A stretch of 6,503 bases of DNA from Acidimicrobiia bacterium (GCA_017853455.1 JAFMJM010000138.1:1-6503); one strand, 5' to 3'. Positions 1-6,424 are shown, counted from the first letter of the stretch. Numbers and translations are program-made. The notes: generated by a model from the letters alone, not told the origin.

Positions 1-1
1 C

Positions 2-1093
2 GCCGACGTGCTCGCCGTACCCGCCGTGCAGTGCGCCCTCGTGCGCCTCGCCGAGATCCTCGCCCCGTCGGCCCTCGACGGCGCCGAGGTCACGTGGGTC
101 GACCTGCTCCATGGCGTCCGTCGGACCGCGACCGTGGGCCCCACCGACCTCGTCGCCGTCCGGAGTGCCGTCGGCGGGACGATCGACCGGGTGCTGGCCC
201 GGGCCGCCGACCCGGTCGCGGTCCCCGGAGCCGACTGCGCCACGTGCCGATTCCGCAAGGGGTGCCCCGAGTTCCCGGGGGCCAAGCGGGTCGGCCGGAT
301 GTCGAGCCGGGACCCGCTCCCCGGGGTGCTCACGGTCACGCCCACCGTGGTCGAGGCCTGGACCCGCTGCCCCCGCCTGTGGCGCGACCAGCACCTCTTC
401 GGGATCCCCGCCAGCGACACCGGCGCGTCGGGCGAGCACGGCCAGCGGGTCCACGCCCTCCTGCGGGCCCTGCACCGTGACGGCCCCTGCACCGACCCCG
501 ACCGGATCGCCGACGTCGTCACCGCCCACGGCGCCGACCGCCGCGTGCTCGACGAGCTGCGCAACCACGCCCGCCGCTGTCCCGTCGGCGCCGAGGGGTA
601 CGGGCACGAGTTCTCCCACCACCGGCTCCACGCCCGGCCGCCCCACTTCCTCGCCGCCGCCCGGCTCGACGCCGCCTGGATCCACGACGGCTGGCTCGAC
701 GTGCGCGACTACAAGACCGGCGGCGTCTGGCACGACCGCGTCGCCGACGACCCCCGGGCCCGTGTCCAGGCCTGGATCATGGCCCCGGTCGCCGCGGCCC
801 TCGGCCTCGGCCTGCGGATCCGGTACGAGCACCTGGCCGCCGACGTCGTCGACGACCCCGAGGAGTGGGAGCCCGACGCCGACGACCTCGCCGCCCTCGA
901 CGAGTGGATGGTCGCCACCGCCGGTGCGATCCGGGCGGGGGCTCCGTGGCCCGGGGTCTCCGACCCGGCCGTGTGCCGATCGTGCCGGTACCGTTCGGTC
1001 TGCCCGGAGTCGGCGACCCCCACCGTGCCCACGTGGCCGCGGGTCGACCCCGACGACCCCGACGACACCGACGACCTCGCGGACGGACCATGA
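2..1093 (+). CDS. PD-(D/E)XK nuclease with Fe-S cluster (RecB/Cas4/AddB-like), 5' end missing
   Basis: Probable nuclease of the RecB/Cas4/AddB C-terminal type, which processes DNA ends; its actual substrate is unknown. The reading frame is open to the left edge, so the gene is truncated. Residues are numbered from the GTG at 8. A complete module spans about 108-335. It has TPTVVEAWTRCPRLW with Cys121, GQRVH with His149, Asp221 in RLDAAW, Asp234-Tyr-Lys236 (the D-x-K catalytic motif), Gln254, and the cysteines Cys323/Cys326/Cys332. Cys121 plus the C-x2-C-x5-C triplet match the four 4Fe-4S ligands of AddB/Cas4 nucleases. Residues 1-90 look like the end of a preceding second module, with its own C-x2-C-x5-C (Cys77/80/86). 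The C-terminus is Asp-rich (about 347-357). The stop overlaps the next start as ATGA. GTG at 8 is an unlikely true start because it would fall inside the first module. The nuclease fold is fairly certain; the role (CRISPR, repair or other) cannot be told from this window. Confidence 0.8.
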   Translation, partial: ADVLAVPAVQCALVRLAEILAPSALDGAEVTWVDLLHGVRRTATVGPTDLVAVRSAVGGTIDRVLARAADPVAVPGADCATCRFRKGCPEFPGAKRVGRMSSRDPLPGVLTVTPTVVEAWTRCPRLWRDQHLFGIPASDTGASGEHGQRVHALLRALHRDGPCTDPDRIADVVTAHGADRRVLDELRNHARRCPVGAEGYGHEFSHHRLHARPPHFLAAARLDAAWIHDGWLDVRDYKTGGVWHDRVADDPRARVQAWIMAPVAAALGLGLRIRYEHLAADVVDDPEEWEPDADDLAALDEWMVATAGAIRAGAPWPGVSDPAVCRSCRYRSVCPESATPTVPTWPRVDPDDPDDTDDLADGP

Positions 1094-1506
1094 CCTCTCC
1101 CCCCAGCCCGAACGGCGCCGACCGCTCCGGGTACACCTTCCCCGGCGTGGGCCAGATCTTCTGGCGGGGCGTCACGAAGCGCTGCCCGCGCTGCGGATCG
1201 GGCCACCTCTACCGCCGATACCTCTCGCTGGTCCCCGACTGCCCGCGGTGCGGACTGCACTTCGAGCGCGAGGACGGCTACTGGGGCGGGGCGCTGGCCG
1301 TCAACATCGCCATCGTGATGGCGATCTTCATCGTCACCTTCGTCGGGATCATGATCGCCACCGTCCCCGACGTGCCCGTCGGGTTGTCGCTGCTGATCCT
1401 CGTGCCGATCATGGTGCTCGGCCCGGTCGTCTTCTACCCGTACTCGAAGACCATCTGGATGGCGGTCGACTACGGCTTCCTCCAGAAGGTCAGCGGGAAG
1501 GCCTGA
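1090..1506 (+). CDS. DUF983 family zinc-ribbon-like membrane protein
   Basis: This is a 138-residue protein of the DUF983 family, whose biochemical role is not established. The N-terminal half carries two CxxC pairs, RCPRCGSG (Cys32, Cys35) and DCPRCGLHF (Cys51, Cys54), spaced like a small zinc ribbon. The motif EDGYWGGALAVNI follows and leads into a first hydrophobic segment at about 68-91. A second lies at about 97-117. The likely topology is a cytoplasmic metal-binding head with two membrane helices, and the size suits the family. The ATG at 1090 overlaps the stop of the nuclease gene (ATGA), so translational coupling is likely; GGACGGACC just upstream is only a weak ribosome binding site. 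The frame stays open further upstream to 865, but that stretch lies inside the nuclease gene and is its out-of-frame shadow. Family assignment is confident; function is unknown. Confidence 0.86.
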   Translation: MTSPPSPNGADRSGYTFPGVGQIFWRGVTKRCPRCGSGHLYRRYLSLVPDCPRCGLHFEREDGYWGGALAVNIAIVMAIFIVTFVGIMIATVPDVPVGLSLLILVPIMVLGPVVFYPYSKTIWMAVDYGFLQKVSGKA

Positions 1507-1508
1507 AC

Positions 1509-1556
1509 CCGGCGACGGCGTGTGAACGGAATGTGGACCGGGCGCTTCGTCGCCGG
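1509..1556 (+). terminator. candidate hairpin downstream of the DUF983 gene
   Basis: A perfect 9-base inverted repeat, CCGGCGACG at 1509-1517 and CGTCGCCGG at 1548-1556, begins two bases after the DUF983 stop codon and encloses a 30-base loop. No T-tract follows, so it is not a classical intrinsic terminator. In DNA this GC-rich a 9-base repeat may arise by chance. It could end the nuclease-DUF983 transcript or be an operator-like element; support is weak. Confidence 0.25.
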
Positions 1557-1564
1557 TCCACCCC

Positions 1565-1593
1565 GTCGGTGCGGGCTCCCGTCTGGTTACGCT
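1565..1593 (+). promoter_or_regulatory. weak candidate promoter for the glutaminase gene
   Basis: TACGCT at 1588-1593 fits the actinobacterial -10 pattern TAnnnT. It lies 33 bases before the chosen glutaminase ATG, which would leave a short leader of roughly 25-30 bases. The -35 region at about 1565-1570 (GTCGGT) matches the consensus poorly. The preceding gene ends 120 bases upstream of this start, so a separate promoter is plausible, but the sequence match alone is thin. Confidence 0.25.
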
Positions 1594-1615
1594 GACGCCC
1601 GCCGCCCCGCCTGCC

Positions 1616-1619
1616 AGGA
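1616..1619 (+). promoter_or_regulatory. ribosome binding site deciding the glutaminase start
   Basis: AGGA lies seven bases before the ATG at 1627, a normal Shine-Dalgarno spacing. It supports this start over the upstream in-frame ATG codons at 1522 and 1531. The 35 residues added by the longest version resemble translated intergenic DNA, and the family's conserved N-terminus (LLRYLQELQSEL, then GRVADYIPALA) starts just after the chosen ATG. Confidence 0.55.
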
Positions 1620-1626
1620 CCCCGCC

Positions 1627-3441
1627 ATGCCCACCGACACGCCACTGCTCCGGTACCTCCAGGAGCTGCAGTCCGAGTTGGCGTCGAACCGTGACGGCCG
1701 GGTGGCCGACTACATCCCGGCCCTGGCGACCGCCGACCCTGCCCTGTTCGGCATCAGCATCGTCACCGTCAACGGCACGCGGTACTCCGTCGGCGACTCC
1801 GACCACCCGTTCACGATCCAGTCGGTGTCGAAGCCGTTCGTCTACGGCATGGCCCTCACCGATCGGGGCGTCGAGGACGTGCGGCACCGGGTCGGCGTCG
1901 AGCCGACCGGCGACGCGTTCAACTCGATCCGGGTCGACGAGGAGTCGAACCGTCCGTTCAACCCGCTCGTCAACACCGGTGCGATCGTCACGACCGGCCT
2001 GGTGCGCGGCGACTCCGAGGCCGACCAGTGGCAGCGGATCGTCGACGGCTTCGAGTCCTTCACCGGACGCGTCCTCATCGCCGACGAGGCCGTCTACGAA
2101 TCCGAGTGCGAGACCGGGGACCGCAACCGGGCCATCGCCTACCTCATGCGCAACCTGGGCATGCTCGAGGGCGACCCCGAAGCCATCCTCCGGCTCTATT
2201 TCCGCCAGTGCTCCCTGTTGGTGACCACCGACGACCTCGCGGTCGCGGCGGCCACCCTCGCGTCGGGCGGACGCAATCCCGTCACCGGACGGCGCGCGCT
2301 CACCGAGAACCTCAACGAGCGGATCCTGAGCGTCATGCAGACGTGTGGGATGTACGACGCCGCCGGCGCCTGGGCCGTCGACGTGGGCTTCCCGTCGAAG
2401 AGCGGCGTGAGCGGCGCGGTCATCGCCGTCCTCCCCGGGCAGGCCGGCATCGCGGTGTACTCGCCGCCGCTCGACGTCCGGGGCAACAGCCTGCGGGGCA
2501 TCGAGGTCTGCCGCCGGCTCGCCGGAGACTTCGGCCTGCACCCCCACCGCGACCGGGGCCACCCCGCCGGGGTCCTCCGGGGTGCGTACCGGGGGAACCG
2601 GGCCCGCTCCACCCAGGCCCGCACCGACACCGAGTACGCCTGCATCGAGGAGCACGGTGACGACCTGTCGGTCTACGAGGTCCAGGGCCTGATCCGCTTC
2701 GCCGAGACCGAGTTCCTGATCGGGTTCATCATCGACGATCCGACGCGCAGTCGGGTCGTCGCCATCGACGGCCGTCGGGCGCTCCTCGTCGACCACCACC
2801 TGATCCCGATGTTCGCCGAGCTCGCCGACCTCCTCGCCGCGTCGGGCCGGGTGCTGGTCCTCGCCGGCTTCAACGCGCCCGGGGTGCCGCCCGAGTTCAC
2901 CGGGGTGGCCCGGTCGTTCGACGACATCGACGACGCGGTCGAGTGGTGGGAGGACCAGGTCATCGCCACCCACTTCACGGGTGTCGGCTCGGAGTCGGCC
3001 CGGCCGGTCACCGACCAGGAGCTCCTGCGGGGCCTCGCCGACGACGACCTCGCCGCCGTGCTGGCCGAGGTCACGTACTCCACCCTCGACCCGGGCGCCT
3101 TCCTCGCCCGCGAGGGCAAACCGGCCGACTGCGTCTACTTCCTGCTGTCGGGCCAGGTGAGCGTCCGGCTCGGCTCGAAGGCCACGTTGAAGTCGCCCCG
3201 GGTGGCGGCGTTCGGCGCGGGCGCCGCGGTCGGCGAGCTCGCCCTCATCGAGGGCGGCGTGCGCTCGGCGTCGTTGATGGCCGACACCCGCGTCGAGATC
3301 GCGACCCTGACCGTCGAGGCCCTCGACCGGATCGCCCGCGATCGACCCACGGTCCGGGCCACGATCATGGGGAACCTCGCCCGGTCGCTGGCCCTGCGCC
3401 TCCGACGCGCCAACGACCGGATCCGCGTCCTCGACAGCTAG
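1627..3441 (+). CDS. glsA: glutaminase with C-terminal STAS-like and cyclic-nucleotide-binding domains
   Basis: Glutaminase (L-glutamine + H2O to L-glutamate + NH3), probably cytoplasmic: no signal peptide is seen. The protein has 604 residues, about twice the usual 300-330. Residues 1-305 are the serine-dependent, beta-lactamase-fold glutaminase, with the SxxK pair Ser66-Lys69 in QSVSKP. Other family substrate-site positions look intact: Asn116 (NTGA), Glu160, Asn167, Tyr191, Tyr243 and Val261 in SKSGVSG. A basic linker (about 306-340) leads to a STAS-like domain (about 346-445; YEVQGLIRFAE, then VVAIDGRRALLVDHHL). A cyclic-nucleotide-binding domain follows (about 460-575); its phosphate cassette GELALIEGGVRSA keeps Glu537 and Arg546, nine residues apart as in protein kinase A. 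The C-terminus is a basic helix (LALRLRRANDRIR). Ligand control of glutaminase activity by cAMP or cGMP is inferred from this architecture. The gene stands alone, convergent with prmC. The enzyme call is very secure; the regulation is not. Confidence 0.93.
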   Translation: MPTDTPLLRYLQELQSELASNRDGRVADYIPALATADPALFGISIVTVNGTRYSVGDSDHPFTIQSVSKPFVYGMALTDRGVEDVRHRVGVEPTGDAFNSIRVDEESNRPFNPLVNTGAIVTTGLVRGDSEADQWQRIVDGFESFTGRVLIADEAVYESECETGDRNRAIAYLMRNLGMLEGDPEAILRLYFRQCSLLVTTDDLAVAAATLASGGRNPVTGRRALTENLNERILSVMQTCGMYDAAGAWAVDVGFPSKSGVSGAVIAVLPGQAGIAVYSPPLDVRGNSLRGIEVCRRLAGDFGLHPHRDRGHPAGVLRGAYRGNRARSTQARTDTEYACIEEHGDDLSVYEVQGLIRFAETEFLIGFIIDDPTRSRVVAIDGRRALLVDHHLIPMFAELADLLAASGRVLVLAGFNAPGVPPEFTGVARSFDDIDDAVEWWEDQVIATHFTGVGSESARPVTDQELLRGLADDDLAAVLAEVTYSTLDPGAFLAREGKPADCVYFLLSGQVSVRLGSKATLKSPRVAAFGAGAAVGELALIEGGVRSASLMADTRVEIATLTVEALDRIARDRPTVRATIMGNLARSLALRLRRANDRIRVLDS

Positions 3442-3470
3442 GGCACCGCTGGCGCCGGCGCCGTCGTCTC

Positions 3471-3492
3471 GGGCGGCCGGGCGGCCGGGCGG
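3471..3492. repeat. 8-base GC tandem repeat in the convergent intergenic gap
   Basis: The unit GGGCGGCC occurs 2.75 times in direct tandem (3471-3478, 3479-3486, and GGGCGG at 3487-3492), ending exactly at the prmC stop codon. The same 51-base gap also holds the 12-base perfect palindrome GGCGCCGGCGCC at 3451-3462. No U-rich tail is present on either strand, so a bidirectional intrinsic terminator is not demonstrated. It may be a slippage-prone low-complexity spacer. Confidence 0.5.
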
Positions 3493-4413
3493 TCAGACGT
3501 TCAGGCGGGCCACGAGGGCCCGGGCCCGACCCGCGAGGTCGTCGCGGACCTCGACCGACGCGAAGCCGGCGGCGGCCGCCCGGGCGGCGGCGGTGGCGGC
3601 CTGGTGCGGTGCCAGCTCGACCACCAGGACCCCCGCCGGCTCGAGCCAGCTCGGCGCGTCGGCGACGATGCGCTCGACGCACTCGAGGCCGGTGGGTCCG
3701 CTCACGAGCGCGCCGTGGGGCTCGTGGTCGCGGACGTCGGCCGGGAGGTCGGGAAACTCGGCGTCGGTGACGTAGGGCGGGTTGGTCACCACCAGCCGGA
3801 GGCCGCCGCGCAACGAGTCGGGGAGGGCGCCGAACCAGTCGCCCTCCGCCAGGCGCACCCGGGTGGCGGCGGTGCCGATGCTGGAGAGGTTGGCCCGGGC
3901 CACCGCCAGGGCGTCGGGTGAGCGGTCGGTGGCCCACACCGCGGCGTCGGGGAGCTCGGCGGCCAACGCCAGCGCGATCGCGCCCGAACCGGTCCCGAGG
4001 TCGGCGACGGTGAACTCGGTGCGGCCCGCGGCCCAGGGGTCGGTCCGCCCCCGGCGGGCGCCGAGCCGGACCAGCTCGTCGATCGCCGCCTCGGCGACGA
4101 CCTCGGTCTCGGGTCGCGGCACGAGCACCCGCCGGTCGACCATGAGGTCGATCCCCCGGAACGACCACGATCCCAGCACGTACTGCAGCGGCTCCCCGGC
4201 CCGGCGGCGCTCGACCATCGCCGCGATCCGGTGCCGGGCCAACGACGGGGCGTGCTCGTCCTCCTCGACCACCAGCTCGGCGACGTCGAAGCCCGACACC
4301 TCGAGCACCATCCACCGGGCCTCGGCCGCCGCCGCGTCGCCGACCGACGGTGCCAGCGCCGCGGCGGTGTCGGCGAGCACCTGACGCCAGGTCCGGGCGT
4401 CGGGATCAGGCAC
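3493..4413 (-). CDS. prmC: peptide chain release factor N5-glutamine methyltransferase
   Basis: PrmC (HemK) transfers a methyl group from S-adenosylmethionine to the side-chain amide of the glutamine in the GGQ motif of release factors, which raises termination efficiency; it acts in the cytoplasm. With GTG at 4413 as start the protein has 306 residues, close to the family norm. An N-terminal helical substrate-recognition domain (about 1-75) ends in GEPLQYVLGSW (74-84). PRPETE (99-104), the SAM-binding motif DLGTGSGAI (138-146) and the catalytic NPPY (211-214) follow, so all hallmark motifs are intact. The start is a choice. GTG at 4413 overlaps the prfA stop by eight bases and has GGTGA five bases upstream. 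GTG at 4422 is the next option. An ATG at 4482 would add 23 Ser/Arg-rich residues inside prfA and is less likely. The gene ends the minus-strand cluster, and its substrate RF1 is encoded immediately upstream. Confidence 0.95.
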   Translation of the reverse strand: MPDPDARTWRQVLADTAAALAPSVGDAAAAEARWMVLEVSGFDVAELVVEEDEHAPSLARHRIAAMVERRRAGEPLQYVLGSWSFRGIDLMVDRRVLVPRPETEVVAEAAIDELVRLGARRGRTDPWAAGRTEFTVADLGTGSGAIALALAAELPDAAVWATDRSPDALAVARANLSSIGTAATRVRLAEGDWFGALPDSLRGGLRLVVTNPPYVTDAEFPDLPADVRDHEPHGALVSGPTGLECVERIVADAPSWLEPAGVLVVELAPHQAATAAARAAAAGFASVEVRDDLAGRARALVARLNV

Positions 4414-5482
4414 CGTCGTCACCGAGCTGTCGGCGCCGCTCGTCGGCCGCGAGCGCGTCGACGATCTCGTCGAGCTGCTCACCGCCGGCGAGCACCTGCT
4501 CGAGCGCGTGGAGGGTCACCCCCACCCGGTGGTCGGTGATCCGGTTCTCCTTGAAGTTGTAGGTCCGGATCTTCTCCGAGCGACCGCCGCCCTTGACCTG
4601 CCCGCGGCGGGCCTCCGACAGCGCCGCCTCCTGGCGCTCCCGCTCGACCTGCAGCAGGCGGGAGCGCAGGATCCGCAGGGCCTTCTCCTTGTTCTGGAGC
4701 TGGCTCTTCTCGTCCTGACAGGTCACGACCAGTCCGCTCGGCCGGTGGGTGATCCGCACCGCGGAGTCGGTGGTGTTGACCGACTGACCGCCCGGTCCGC
4801 TCGCGCGGTACACGTCGATCTCGAGGTCGTTGGGGTCGACCGCCACGTCGACCTCCTCGGCCTCGGGCAGCACGGCCACCGTGGCCGCGCTGGTGTGGAC
4901 CCGGCCCTGACTCTCGGTGACCGGCACCCGCTGCACCCGGTGCGGCCCGGCCTCGTACTTGAGCCGACTCCAGGCGTCGGCGCCCTTCACGACGAGGGTG
5001 ACCTCGCGGTAGCCGCCCATGTCGGAGGGCTGGCCGGAGAGCACCTCGACCTTCCAGCCGTGACGCCGGGCCAGCGCGTCGTACATCCGGAACAGGTCGC
5101 CGGCCCAGAGGTTGGCCTCCTCGCCGCCCTCGGCGCCGCGGATCTCGAGGATCACGTTCTTGCCGTCGTCGGGATCACGCGGGACGAGGAGCTCGCGCAA
5201 CTCGGCCTCGAGGGCCACCACCGCCGACTCCTTGTCGGCGATCTCGGCGCGCAGGTACTCGCGCATCTCGGCGTCGGACTCGCCCTCGAGCAGATCCCGG
5301 GCATCGGCGAGGTCGGCGGTGGCCGCCTCGTGGGCGCGCCACGCCTCGACGACGGGCTTGAGCTCGGCGTGGCGGCGGCCGGCCTCGCGGGCGGCGGCCT
5401 GGTCACCCGCGGCGTAGATCTCCGGGAGCCGGGCCTCCAGCGCGTCGAACTCCCGCGCCAGCTCGGCGAGCTGGTCGAACAT
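4406..5482 (-). CDS. prfA: peptide chain release factor 1 (RF1)
   Basis: RF1 recognises UAA and UAG stop codons in the ribosomal A site and triggers peptide release. The 358-residue length matches the family (about 355-360). The N-terminal coiled-coil domain (about 1-100) is rich in Ala, Glu and Arg. GAEGGEEANLWAGDLFRMY (117-135) is typical of class I factors. The codon-recognition tripeptide is Pro187-Val-Thr189 in RVPVTESQGRVHTSA; the PxT form marks RF1, whereas RF2 has SPF. The catalytic GGQ is at 231-233 in ASGPGGQSVNTTDSAVR. The region QNKEKA followed by GGGRSEKIRTYNF is also standard. The ATG at 5482 lies six bases after the stop of the upstream membrane-protein gene. No good Shine-Dalgarno site is visible there, so translational coupling is likely. 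The 3' end overlaps prmC. The protein appears complete and functional. Confidence 0.97.
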   Translation of the reverse strand: MFDQLAELAREFDALEARLPEIYAAGDQAAAREAGRRHAELKPVVEAWRAHEAATADLADARDLLEGESDAEMREYLRAEIADKESAVVALEAELRELLVPRDPDDGKNVILEIRGAEGGEEANLWAGDLFRMYDALARRHGWKVEVLSGQPSDMGGYREVTLVVKGADAWSRLKYEAGPHRVQRVPVTESQGRVHTSAATVAVLPEAEEVDVAVDPNDLEIDVYRASGPGGQSVNTTDSAVRITHRPSGLVVTCQDEKSQLQNKEKALRILRSRLLQVERERQEAALSEARRGQVKGGGRSEKIRTYNFKENRITDHRVGVTLHALEQVLAGGEQLDEIVDALAADERRRQLGDDGA

Positions 5483-5488
5483 GGCAGG

Positions 5489-6424
5489 TCAGGGGGTGCC
5501 GAACGCGGGACGACCGACGATCCCGGGACGGGTCGATCGGGCCGTGACCTCCGCCCGCTCCTCGGCGGTCAGCACCGCGAGCAGCGACGCCACGGCCACC
5601 TCGACCTGGTCGAGGGACGGCTCCCTGGTGGTCAGGCGCTGGAGCCCGAGGCCCGGACGCATCGCCGTGCGCACCCACCACCACCGCATGTGCCCGGCGG
5701 CGAACCGGATGACCTCGTAGCTGATGCCGGCGACGACCGGGATGAGCACGATCCGCGACGCGATCAGCCACGGCAACGCAGGTCGCCCGACGAAGGCGTA
5801 CACGAAGATCGTGACGACCATGACGGTCAGGAGGAAGTTCGTGCCGCAGCGCACGTGCTCGGTCGAGAACCGTTGCGCCGAATCGGCCGTGACCTCGACG
5901 TCGTTCTCGTAGGCGGCGATGGCCTTGTGCTCCGCGCCGTGGTACTGGAACACGCGCTTGATGTCGGGGATCAGCCCCACCGCCAGGAGGTAGCCGAGGA
6001 AGATCGCCAGGCGGATGCCGCCCTCGGCGAGGTGGAACCAGAACCCCTCGATGCCGAACCAGTCGGTGATGCCCTTGTTGACGAGGGCCGGGATCAGGAT
6101 GAACACGGCGGTGAAGAAGACCAGCGCCACGCCCATCGTCCAGCCCATCGCCTTCGAGGAGATGCGCTCCTCCTCGGGCACCTGCCGGTCGGCCGACCAC
6201 GACAGGGCCTTGAAGCCCAGCGCCATCGACTCCCCGAGGGAGGTGACACCCCGGACGAACGGCACCTTCGCGAACCGCTCGCCCCAGGTCGGGACGTCGT
6301 GGGTCACGACCTCGACGTCACCGTCGGGCGTGCGCACGGCGACCGCCCACGTGCGCGCCCCGCGCATCATCACCCCCTCCATGACGGCCTGGCCGCCGAG
6401 GTAGCGGGTGGGGGCGCCGGGCAC
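5489..6424 (-). CDS. DUF1385 family (YqhQ-like) membrane protein
   Basis: A 311-residue membrane protein of the DUF1385 family, related to Bacillus YqhQ, with no firmly established function that I know of. The family signature near the N-terminus is intact (GGQAVMEGVMMRG, 10-22). Two further conserved motifs follow: HGAEHK at 162-167 and RCGTNF at 192-197. Their His, Glu and Cys residues could bind a metal or form an active site, but that is inference. Hydrophobic segments lie at about 93-115, 135-152, 196-213 and 218-235. The C-terminal tail (about 250-311) is soluble, with an amphipathic LDQVEVAVASLLAVLTAEERAEV-type region at about 271-293. The start is GTG at 6424, five bases after the rpmE stop; the next in-frame ATG would cut off the signature motif. 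Six bases separate its stop from prfA. The gene therefore sits within a translation operon, so its expression is probably tied to rpmE, prfA and prmC. Confidence 0.93.
   Translation of the reverse strand: MPGAPTRYLGGQAVMEGVMMRGARTWAVAVRTPDGDVEVVTHDVPTWGERFAKVPFVRGVTSLGESMALGFKALSWSADRQVPEEERISSKAMGWTMGVALVFFTAVFILIPALVNKGITDWFGIEGFWFHLAEGGIRLAIFLGYLLAVGLIPDIKRVFQYHGAEHKAIAAYENDVEVTADSAQRFSTEHVRCGTNFLLTVMVVTIFVYAFVGRPALPWLIASRIVLIPVVAGISYEVIRFAAGHMRWWWVRTAMRPGLGLQRLTTREPSLDQVEVAVASLLAVLTAEERAEVTARSTRPGIVGRPAFGTP

Noticed and set aside
1048..1081. Short GAC-rich repeat at the nuclease 3' end (Asp-Asp-Pro/Thr tail)
   Set aside because: It is a low-complexity acidic tail common in high-GC actinobacterial proteins, too short and irregular to call as a repeat element.
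2..1093. Reading the Cas4-like nuclease as part of a CRISPR or other defence locus
   Set aside because: No CRISPR repeats, Cas1/Cas2, helicase or toxin genes are in the window. The Fe-S PD-(D/E)XK fold also occurs in repair and housekeeping nucleases, and the neighbours seen here are not defence genes.
111..1595. A 494-codon plus-strand open frame overlapping the nuclease and DUF983 genes
   Set aside because: Its translation is Pro/Ser/Thr/Arg-rich low complexity and it is out of frame with two genes that carry clear family motifs.
1522..1626. A 35-residue N-terminal extension of the glutaminase from the ATG at 1522
   Set aside because: The extension shows no family similarity or targeting signal that I can see. 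The ATG at 1627 has a well-spaced AGGA and starts right at the conserved N-terminus.
709..2973. A 754-codon open frame on the minus strand across the nuclease, DUF983 and glutaminase genes
   Set aside because: It is antisense to three well-supported genes, has low-complexity Asp/Gly/Val-rich translation without recognisable motifs, and is the expected artefact of very high third-position GC.
3365..4315. A 316-codon minus-strand open frame within the prmC region
   Set aside because: It is a different frame over prmC with Arg/Gly/Pro-rich translation; prmC holds all the methyltransferase motifs.
4414..4482. A longer prmC start at the ATG at 4482
   Set aside because: It adds Ser/Arg-rich residues that are the shadow of the prfA C-terminus. 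GTG at 4413 has a better ribosome binding site and gives the usual length.
5403..6200. A 265-codon minus-strand open frame over the DUF1385 gene
   Set aside because: It lies over a gene with intact family signatures and has an Arg/Gly/His-rich shadow translation.
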